NCBI GenBank assembly: GCA_014379795.1
Contig: JACMLC010000289.1
Location: 1 to 10,237, forward strand
Source of the DNA: Pyrinomonadaceae bacterium
GTDB lineage: Bacteria; Acidobacteriota; Blastocatellia; Pyrinomonadales; Pyrinomonadaceae
Reading direction: 5' to 3'
DNA: 10,237 nucleotides
Every line of letters begins with the position of its first letter. The first letter of the stretch is position 1. The position numbers were made by a program, and so were the translations under genes. Below the pieces are notes generated by a model. The model did not search any database. It saw only the letters and a program-made list of their open reading frames with translations, and was not told the origin of the DNA. Below, one piece after another: positions 1 through 5,477 of the stretch.

Positions 1-81
1 GGCCTTCCCTAGTGGTTCAGCCGGCGCGGACGCTATATCTTCCGGGATGTTTGCTTTGGGTCCCGCGCCGGAGAAGCCCTG

Positions 82-732
<651 letters not shown>

Positions 733-795
733 ACCCCTCGCCTGACAATCAAGCAGAGCGCGCATTGCTGACATTTAGCATCGCTCGCATCAATC

Positions 796-833
796 AAGAC
801 CGGCAGAGGCACACCACCTCGCCGGTCTTTTTT
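796..833 (+). terminator. Rho-independent terminator after rpoC
   Basis: A 9-bp perfect stem is formed by AAGACCGGC (796-804) and GCCGGTCTT (821-829). It is extended inward by GAGG (806-809) pairing with CCTC (817-820), with one bulged A and a 7-nt loop. Six Ts at 828-833 follow the stem. It lies 64 bp past the rpoC stop and is the textbook form of an intrinsic terminator, so it should end the rpo operon transcript and insulate the downstream cluster. Confidence 0.88.
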
Positions 834-860
834 GTACGCAGTGCTTGTAGGGTATATACT
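832..860 (+). promoter_or_regulatory. Candidate sigma-70-type promoter for the antitoxin/toxin/channel cluster
   Basis: TTGTAC (832-837) and TATACT (855-860) match the -35 and -10 consensus at 4 and 5 of 6 bases with an ideal 17-bp spacer. Transcription would start near 867, leaving a leader of about 33 nt before the antitoxin ATG. The -35 box overlaps the last two Ts of the rpoC terminator, so the terminator and promoter share bases. No operator palindrome is obvious, although TA operons of this kind are often autoregulated. No experimental support is available here. Confidence 0.6.
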
Positions 861-899
861 TTGGGAAGCGCGACGGATTTGAGCAGCAAAGGTTTAAAT

Positions 900-1133
900 A
901 TGACGAAGACATTAGAAGCTACATTCGACGGCAAGGTCTTACACCCGGATGAGCCTTTGGAGCTTGCGCCGGACACGCGCGTCAGAATCACTATTGAAAC
1001 CACAGATGAGACTGAGAAACCATCCGTCTCTTTCTTGAAAACGGCACGCACGCTCAATTTAGAAGGCCCCGCCGATTGGTCTGAGCGATTTGAAGAGTAT
1101 CTCTACGAGAGAGAAATAAACGACGGTGAATAA
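900..1133 (+). CDS. DUF104 (AF2212-like) antitoxin of a type II toxin-antitoxin pair
   Basis: A 77-residue protein whose N-terminus (TLEATFDGKVLHPDEPLEL, then a basic/hydrophobic VRITIE strand) has the layout of the DUF104/AF2212-like antitoxin family: a short beta-rich N-terminal half followed by an acidic helical tail. The tail, with DWSERFEEYLYERE near the end, resembles the part of such antitoxins that wraps the toxin. Role by family: it binds and blocks the PIN-domain RNase encoded next and probably represses the shared promoter. I chose the ATG at 900 because AAAGG at 888-892 is a good ribosome-binding site and because the family begins there. The frame stays open to 765, but that extension covers the rpoC terminator and promoter and cannot be coding. 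The last 8 nt overlap the toxin start, the usual sign of translational coupling. Confidence 0.85.
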   Translation: MTKTLEATFDGKVLHPDEPLELAPDTRVRITIETTDETEKPSVSFLKTARTLNLEGPADWSERFEEYLYEREINDGE

Positions 1134-1542
1134 AGTTTTCCTTGATGCTGCCTATGCTATCGCCCTCGCCGCTCCCAACGACCAGCACCATGCCCGTGCC
1201 GTCAATCTAGCCGAACAATTGGAAACAGAGGAAGCCCAGCTAATCACCACGCGCGCAGTCATATTGGAAATCGGCAATGCCCTTTCCAAACAGCGTTACC
1301 GTCAAGAGGCTGTCCAATTGCTGCATGCGTTGGAATCTGATCCGCACGTGGAAATTATTCCAATTTCAGAAGACCTTTATCAGCGTGGATTTGAACTTTA
1401 CCGCAACAGGCCGGATAAGGGTTGGGGCATCACCGACTGTATCTCGTTCGTTGTAATGAAAGAGCAGGGCTTAACCGAAGCCTTAACCACTGACGAGCAT
1501 TTTCAACAGGCGGGCTTTCGCGCTCTCTTGCGCGAAAGTTGA
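1126..1542 (+). CDS. VapC-like PIN-domain RNase toxin
   Basis: A 138-residue single PIN domain, the normal length for VapC-type toxins. By family these are Mg2+-dependent endoribonucleases that cut tRNA or rRNA and stop growth when the antitoxin is lost. The four acidic residues of the active site can be assigned: D7 (VFLDAAYAIAL), E48 (RAVILEIGNAL), D104 (GITDCISF) and D123 (LTTDEHF). The toxin should therefore be catalytically intact. Translation starts at GTG 1126, inside the end of the antitoxin gene (8-nt overlap), so it should be made only after the antitoxin. The stop at 1540-1542 touches the start region of the channel gene. The pairing DUF104 antitoxin plus PIN toxin is a known combination. 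The cellular target cannot be read from the sequence. Confidence 0.9.
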   Translation: MNKVFLDAAYAIALAAPNDQHHARAVNLAEQLETEEAQLITTRAVILEIGNALSKQRYRQEAVQLLHALESDPHVEIIPISEDLYQRGFELYRNRPDKGWGITDCISFVVMKEQGLTEALTTDEHFQQAGFRALLRES

Positions 1543-1547
1543 ATGAT

Positions 1548-2528
1548 ATGAGCATCAAGGCCAGACATCCTGTCATCAGCCCGGACGAGATTCGCGATCT
1601 CGGTTTCGGTTCGGTCGTCGCGGGCGAGAGCCGGCAGCGGCTGCTTAACAAGGACGGGAGCTTTAATGTCTCGCGCGACGGGTTGAACTTCTGGGAGTCG
1701 CTGAGTCTCTATCACGCGCTGCTGACGATGTCGTGGCTGAAGTTTCTGGCGCTCATGACGCTCTACTACGTGCTGGTCAATCTGTTATTTACCTTCGCTT
1801 TCATGCTCTGTGGAGCAGGCGCTCTGAGCGCGCCGGAGGCAGAGCCTTATGGCAAGCTGTTCTGGCGCGCTTTCTTTTTCAGCGTAGACACGTTTGCGAC
1901 CATCGGCTACGGCAACATCAGTCCCATCGGGTACGCGTCAAATCTGGTGGTGACGGTCGAAGCTCTGGTCGGGATTATCAGCGTCGCCTTGTTTACGGGC
2001 GTGATCTTCGCGCGTTTCTCGCGGCCTACGGCCAAAATTATCTTTAGCCAGCACGCGATCATCGCGCCTTACAGGGGGCTGACGGCTTTCGAGTTCCGGC
2101 TGACCAACGCGCGCAAGAATCAAATTATCGAGTTAGGAGCCAACGTCCTTTTCACACGTTTTGAGCAGGATGACGGCAAGAGCATTCGCCGTTTCTATCC
2201 GATGACGCTTGAGCGTAACAAGGTGACTTTCTTTCCTTTGAGCTGGACAATCGTGCATCCGATTGACGAGCAAAGCCCGCTCTACGGCTTGACGCAGGCT
2301 GATCTGGTCAAATCGAACGCTGAGTTTCTGATCCTGCTGACGGGCATTGACGAGACGTTCTCGCAGGTAGTTCACACGCGCTCTTCTTACACCTTTGACG
2401 AGATGATCTGGAACGCGCGTTTCCAAGACATCTACAACCGCGCGACCGACAGCGAGACTCTGACCATTGACGTGCGCCGCCTGCACCTGATCGAAGTGTT
2501 GGAAAATACAAGTATCGAAAGTAAGTAG
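1548..2528 (+). CDS. KirBac-type inwardly rectifying potassium channel
   Basis: This inner-membrane K+ channel subunit would act as a tetramer. Counting from the TTG at 1539, it shows an N-terminal region with DLGFGSVV, an amphipathic slide helix with the typical LYHALLTMSW (57-66), TM1 (about 69-92), a pore helix (107-119), the selectivity filter TIGYG (121-125), TM2 (about 134-158) ending in FARFSRP (157-163), and a C-terminal cytoplasmic immunoglobulin-like domain of about 165 residues as in KirBac proteins. Length (about 326 residues) fits the family. Two starts are possible: TTG 1539, overlapping the toxin stop, or ATG 1548, which I prefer as the normal codon with a weak GAAAG at 1534-1538. 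In either case there is no room for a separate promoter right upstream except inside the toxin gene, so cotranscription with the TA pair is likely. Gating ligands such as lipids, pH or polyamines are known for the family but not visible here. Confidence 0.93.
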   Translation: MSIKARHPVISPDEIRDLGFGSVVAGESRQRLLNKDGSFNVSRDGLNFWESLSLYHALLTMSWLKFLALMTLYYVLVNLLFTFAFMLCGAGALSAPEAEPYGKLFWRAFFFSVDTFATIGYGNISPIGYASNLVVTVEALVGIISVALFTGVIFARFSRPTAKIIFSQHAIIAPYRGLTAFEFRLTNARKNQIIELGANVLFTRFEQDDGKSIRRFYPMTLERNKVTFFPLSWTIVHPIDEQSPLYGLTQADLVKSNAEFLILLTGIDETFSQVVHTRSSYTFDEMIWNARFQDIYNRATDSETLTIDVRRLHLIEVLENTSIESK

Positions 2529-2541
2529 AGCGAGGCGACCA

Positions 2542-2557
2542 GCCCGCGTTAGCGGGC
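2542..2557. repeat. Short hairpin at the start of the convergent repeat cluster
   Basis: GCCCGC (2542-2547) and GCGGGC (2552-2557) form a perfect 6-bp stem with a GTTA loop, 14 bp after the channel stop codon. There is no T run, so it is a poor intrinsic terminator. It is the first of several hairpins filling the gap between two convergent genes. Confidence 0.65.
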
Positions 2558-2565
2558 GGCAGCGT

Positions 2566-2589
2566 GTAGCCCCATGCGCCAGCATGGGG
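2566..2589 (+). repeat. REP-like element, copy 1 (GTAG plus hairpin)
   Basis: GTAG (2566-2569) is followed directly by CCCCATGC (2570-2577), a 4-nt loop and GCATGGGG (2582-2589), a perfect 8-bp stem. A GTAG tetranucleotide 5' of a hairpin is the hallmark of REP sequences processed by RAYT transposases. An inverted copy lies at 2699-2722. Confidence 0.65.
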
Positions 2590-2612
2590 ACACTCAGCAT
2601 CCATCAACACCA

Positions 2613-2675
2613 GAGCCTGCGTAGCTGGCGACAGATACTTTCCGGTATCAACTCTGTCGCCTGCTACGCAGGCTC
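2613..2675. repeat. Long inverted repeat with 22-nt arms
   Basis: The arm at 2613-2634 is the reverse complement of 2654-2675 with one mismatch in 22. Inside, GATAC (2634-2638) can also pair with GTATC (2645-2649). Each arm contains its own small palindrome built on GCCTGC and GCAGGC around a 3-nt centre (2659-2673 in the right arm). A third copy, identical to the right arm, is at 2726-2747. The structure could fold as one long hairpin or as two small ones. Confidence 0.75.
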
Positions 2676-2698
2676 AAATCATGTCTGGCAACGTCATG

Positions 2699-2722
2699 CC
2701 CCATGCTCACGCATGGGGCTAC
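2699..2722 (-). repeat. REP-like element, copy 2 (inverted)
   Basis: CCCCATGC (2699-2706), a 4-nt loop and GCATGGGG (2711-2718) are followed by CTAC (2719-2722), the complement of GTAG. On the minus strand this is the same GTAG-plus-hairpin unit as 2566-2589, in opposite orientation. It lies 23 bp from the long inverted repeat, exactly as copy 1 does on the other side. Confidence 0.65.
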
Positions 2723-2725
2723 ATG

Positions 2726-2747
2726 CTGTCGCCTGCTACGCAGGCTC
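2726..2747. repeat. Third copy of the 22-nt palindromic arm
   Basis: These 22 bases are identical to 2654-2675, including the hairpin GCCTGCTACGCAGGC. A short TCTTT follows at 2746-2750. It lies 27 bp from the stop codon of the minus-strand gene and could weakly help end transcription of the channel transcript. Confidence 0.7.
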
Positions 2748-2774
2748 TTTGAGTGGCCTTACTTTTAACTGACG

Positions 2775-3632
2775 TTATTTACCAATTACTTTCACGTCAC
2801 GCTCGCTGACGATTCGCCATTGTCCGCCGACACGCTTCCAGCGCAATTCCTGCACAACCTCGCCGCGCCGATCTTGTCCGCTGCCCTCAATCGCATATTT
2901 TTTGCGAAAGCGCATCGTCGCCGCGTTGCCGTCGGGGCTGACTCTAATCTGCGGTTCTGCCGCCCGCACGTCAATCACGCGCGCACGCGCGAAGACGCGC
3001 GCCTTCTCCGCCCGCACGTCCTCGCGCGAAGCATTGCGTGAGAGGTAAAAGGCATCAACCTTCGTATTGTAAAAGCCCATCTGCTTATCAATATCACGAG
3101 CATTGGTCGCCGCCACCCATTCGCTGAGCGCACCGCGCAGCGCGGTCGCATCCTGACCGTCTGCCGCTTGAATGACTTCGCCCTCTTTCGTCTCCTCGCG
3201 CGCTTCCGTCGGGGCGTTATCCCTGTTGGAAGCCATCTGCGCTGGTCTCTCCATCTCATTAGCAGAAGCTTTTTGTCGTGCAGGTTCAAACGCGGGCGTC
3301 TCCTCTGACAAAGATGCCTGCTCCGGCGTGTGAACCTCTGCATCTTCTGCCATTGGCTGAGCCGGAACGGTCGCCTGTGCCGGCTGCGTTCCAGATCGCA
3401 GAACGAGCATGCTGGCGAAAGTGCCTGCGGCTAAACCGAACAGCAACGCGACGATGATGAGAGGGGTCGGCCATGTTCTTTTGTGATTGATTTGAGAAAG
3501 CGGGACGGCTGGCTGAGCGTTCCTTGTCGCCTCTTGACCCAGAAAATGCGGCGTGACAATTGTCCGCTCCGCATCAAACGGCTCTTTATCGGTTGCGTTA
3601 ATTTTCTGGTCTCTGGGGTCTTTACTTTCCAT
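2775..3632 (-). CDS. Membrane-anchored protein with a C-terminal NTF2-like domain
   Basis: A 285-residue protein with three parts. Residues 1-55 are polar and should be cytoplasmic; they include an ERTIVTPHF stretch and a later PAVPLSQI stretch. Residues 56-78 (LIIVALLFGLAAGTFASMLV) form one clear membrane span with no signal-peptidase site, so the protein is a type II anchor. Residues 80-160 are a Pro/Ala/Glu-rich linker that should lie in the periplasm. Residues about 163-285 look like an NTF2/SnoaL-type (DUF4440-like) cone domain: an opening helix LRGALSEWVAATNARD, a YNTKVDAFY segment, and closing strands with ELRWKRVGGQWRIVSE. Catalytic residues cannot be assigned; such domains often bind a small ligand or act as an assembly module. 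The start at 3632 has GGGAAAGG about 12 nt upstream. It is convergent with the channel gene and divergent from the nuclease gene. The function is unknown; the architecture is well supported. Confidence 0.8.
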   Translation of the reverse strand: MESKDPRDQKINATDKEPFDAERTIVTPHFLGQEATRNAQPAVPLSQINHKRTWPTPLIIVALLFGLAAGTFASMLVLRSGTQPAQATVPAQPMAEDAEVHTPEQASLSEETPAFEPARQKASANEMERPAQMASNRDNAPTEAREETKEGEVIQAADGQDATALRGALSEWVAATNARDIDKQMGFYNTKVDAFYLSRNASREDVRAEKARVFARARVIDVRAAEPQIRVSPDGNAATMRFRKKYAIEGSGQDRRGEVVQELRWKRVGGQWRIVSERDVKVIGK

Positions 3633-3942
3633 CTTTTCTTAAAACCTTTCCCATTGGTCGTAATCAGGACACAATTCTGCTTCTGTCAGTTAATAAGCAA
3701 TTCGAGTTCCAACTAACAGTATTAAGACCTGATTCACTAAAATGAAATCACAATGCAATAAACTCAGGTGGGAGCCGGCAAGAGGAGCGGTGTTGGAAAA
3801 ATTGTTGCGGCAAGTAGGCGCCGGAAGCCTCTGCGTCCTTTGCGTTTGTTTTTTTGTATTGTATTTTTGAGGGCGAAAAGTGGTAAAGCTCCCCCTGCTT
3901 GAATGCCCGCAGCAGAACGTCTCGAAAAGGAAATCTTTTTAA
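3633..3942. other. Divergent intergenic region (310 bp) between the NTF2-like gene and the nuclease gene
   Basis: I find no credible gene here. It must carry the promoters of both flanking genes, but I see no strong -35/-10 pair; TTGCGT (3840-3845) with TATTTT (3862-3867) is only a weak candidate for the nuclease. Two nested dyads are visible near the minus-strand gene: AATCAGG (3662-3668) with CCTGATT (3728-3734), and CTGTCAGTT (3683-3691) with AACTAACAG (3711-3719, one mismatch). They may be an operator or a leader hairpin. AAAAGGAAA at 3925-3933 is the ribosome-binding site for the nuclease. Confidence 0.5.
3829..3847 (+). repeat. Single diverged arm of the TTTGCG intergenic repeat
   Basis: CTCTGCGTCCTTTGCGTTT matches 8582-8600, an arm of the large palindrome upstream of ettA, at 17 of 19 positions. 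No inverted partner is seen nearby, so it looks like a decayed or half copy of the same repeat family. A run of seven Ts follows just downstream. Confidence 0.5.
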
Positions 3943-4893
3943 ATGAAGAAACGTTTGATCTGTGTCCTGCTCGTCATGGGCAGCTTGCTCGTGCCGCAAT
4001 CCGCACTGGCCTGGAATTATACGGGACATGAAGTCGTGGCGCGCATCGCGTGGGAGAAGATGGAGCCGCAGACGCGCCAGCGCATCATGGCTTTGATGAT
4101 GCAGGCTCCGGCGGATGCAGACCTTGCGAGCCTGTTGCCTGCGGATAATCGTCCCTTAATCTTTCGCCAGCGCGATTTGTTTATGCTCGCCGCGACTTGG
4201 GCCGACATCGTGCGCAGCGACGAGTTTCCGCAGCGCAAAGAAAAATATCATCATTCTATCTGGCACTTCACAAACTTTTTCTGGCGGCAGCAGAACGGAA
4301 TGGCTGTGGATGCGCCTGAGCTGCAACCCGAAAAAATCAACATCGTCGAGCGGCTCGGCTTTCTGCAAGCTTCAGTCGTGGATAAAAAAAGAGCTGCGGG
4401 CATGCGCGGAATTGATGTCGCGTGGATACTGCATCTGGTCGGCGACATACACCAGCCTCTGCACACCAGCGCGCGTGTCACGGACACAGAGCCAAAGGGA
4501 GATCAGGGCGGCAACCTTTTCCTCTTGTCGCCGAAAGAGACGCCGCCGAGAGAGGCGAAAAGATTGCATGGCTACTGGGACGACATTTTAAACAAGAGCT
4601 TTCCGCGCAACGGAGGCGAGACGGATTTGGCGTATGCCAACCGCCTCGCTTCCGTCATCATGCAGCGTCACCCGGAATCAAAGATGAACGCGCGGCTCAA
4701 GCAGGGCGAGTACGCCGCGTGGGCGCAGGAAGGCTTGGCCTCTGCTAAAACATCCGTCTATCCATCATGGCTCAAGCGTTTTCAAACTCCGTCAGAAAAA
4801 TATCGCAAGCAGGCGCACACCGTCGCAGAGCCAGCCATCGCGCTCGCCGGATACAGGCTGGCGGACATGCTGGACAGGCTCTTTAGCAATTAA
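3943..4893 (+). CDS. Secreted S1/P1-family zinc-dependent nuclease
   Basis: A 316-residue exported nuclease of the S1/P1 family, which cuts single-stranded DNA and RNA using a three-zinc centre. A signal peptide (MKKR, hydrophobic core, then ALA) should be cleaved after A23, making W24 the mature N-terminus; in P1 nuclease the N-terminal Trp itself binds zinc. All nine expected ligands can be assigned: W24, H29, D88 (TWAD), H108 (WHF), H164, D168 and H174 (HLVGDIHQPLH), and H209 and D213 (LHGYWDD). A GDQGGN motif (186-191) is also typical. The enzyme is therefore probably active in the periplasm or outside the cell, with nucleic-acid scavenging as the likely role. The start at 3943 is set by AAAAGGAAA upstream and by the signal peptide. 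It has its own transcription unit: the upstream gene is divergent and a 96-bp inverted repeat follows its stop codon. I am confident in the family; the physiological role is inferred. Confidence 0.93.
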   Translation: MKKRLICVLLVMGSLLVPQSALAWNYTGHEVVARIAWEKMEPQTRQRIMALMMQAPADADLASLLPADNRPLIFRQRDLFMLAATWADIVRSDEFPQRKEKYHHSIWHFTNFFWRQQNGMAVDAPELQPEKINIVERLGFLQASVVDKKRAAGMRGIDVAWILHLVGDIHQPLHTSARVTDTEPKGDQGGNLFLLSPKETPPREAKRLHGYWDDILNKSFPRNGGETDLAYANRLASVIMQRHPESKMNARLKQGEYAAWAQEGLASAKTSVYPSWLKRFQTPSEKYRKQAHTVAEPAIALAGYRLADMLDRLFSN

Positions 4894-4899
4894 GGATTA

Positions 4900-4995
4900 G
4901 CCACAGAGACACAGAGGCACAGAGAGTAAGCAAGCAATTAAAAGCTTCTATCTCTTTCCTGTTTCCTGATCTCCGTGTCTCTGTGTCTCTGTGGC
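4900..4995. repeat. Intergenic inverted repeat of the CACAGAGACACAGAG type
   Basis: The arm 4900-4924 (beginning GCCACAGAGACACAGAG) is the reverse complement of 4971-4995 at 23 of 25 positions, with a 46-nt AT-rich loop. One of the two mismatches would be a G-U pair in RNA. It starts 6 bp after the nuclease stop and ends 28 bp before the yjbQ-family ATG. I recall similar CACAGAGACACAGAG palindromes from intergenic regions of other environmental bacteria, but could not check this. No T run follows, so it is more a dispersed repeat than a clean terminator. Confidence 0.8.
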
Positions 4996-5023
4996 AAAGT
5001 TTTCAAGGAGAACCCAAGGGAAG

Positions 5024-5446
5024 ATGAAGTCTCATACGCGGTATTTGTCGTTTCGTGTTCCGGCGCGGATGGGTTTTGTGAACATCACGCGGGATATTGT
5101 CAAAGAAGTCGAATCGAGCGGAGTGCAGGAGGGCTTGTGCCTCGTCAACGCGATGCACATCACGGCCAGCGTCTTTATCAATGATGACGAGCCGGGCTTG
5201 CATGAAGATTACAAACGCTGGCTGGAAAAATTAGCCCCGTTCGACCCCAGCCCTGAAGTCTATCAACACAATCGCACGGGCGAAGACAACGGCGACGCGC
5301 ATCACAAGCGGCAGCTCATGGGGCGCGAAGTCGTCGTCGCCATCACGCGCGGAAAATTGGACTTTGGGCCGTGGGAACAGATATTCTACGGCGAGTTCGA
5401 CGGCAACAGGGACAAGCGCGTGCTGGTCAAAATCATCGGCGAATAA
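5024..5446 (+). CDS. YjbQ/UPF0047 family protein (secondary thiamine-phosphate synthase-like)
   Basis: A 140-residue cytosolic protein that covers the whole YjbQ (UPF0047, COG0432) domain at its normal length. Conserved features are NAMHITASVFIND (42-54), EPGLHEDYKRWLEKLAP (56-72), an HN..GEDNGDAHHKRQLMG segment (82-100) and GKLDFGPWEQIFYGEFDG (110-127). The histidines H45, H60, H93 and H94 are good candidates for the metal or active site. Members are annotated as secondary thiamine-phosphate synthases because E. coli YjbQ has weak activity of that kind; the main role in the cell is not settled. I chose ATG 5024 rather than GTG 4991: the latter falls inside the right arm of the inverted repeat, and AAGGAG (5005-5010) or AAGGG (5016-5020) fits 5024. 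The large secreted-protein gene begins 31 bp after the stop and may share the transcript. It is a general housekeeping gene with no obvious functional link to its neighbours. Confidence 0.92.
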   Translation: MKSHTRYLSFRVPARMGFVNITRDIVKEVESSGVQEGLCLVNAMHITASVFINDDEPGLHEDYKRWLEKLAPFDPSPEVYQHNRTGEDNGDAHHKRQLMGREVVVAITRGKLDFGPWEQIFYGEFDGNRDKRVLVKIIGE

Positions 5447-5477
5447 AATCTCTTCAACAAATTAAGGAGCCCTCGTA

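Noticed and set aside
765..899. N-terminal extension of the antitoxin back to 765
   Set aside because: This stretch is the rpoC terminator and a promoter, and a proper ribosome-binding site and family start are found at 900.
2584..2772. Plus-strand reading frame of 62 codons between the channel and the NTF2-like gene
   Set aside because: It consists almost entirely of the hairpin repeats; the repeated VACYAGS peptide is just the palindrome translated. No family resemblance.
4991..5023. GTG start at 4991 for the YjbQ-family protein
   Set aside because: The added 11 codons fall in the right arm of a dispersed inverted repeat, while ATG 5024 has a good ribosome-binding site and gives the normal family length.
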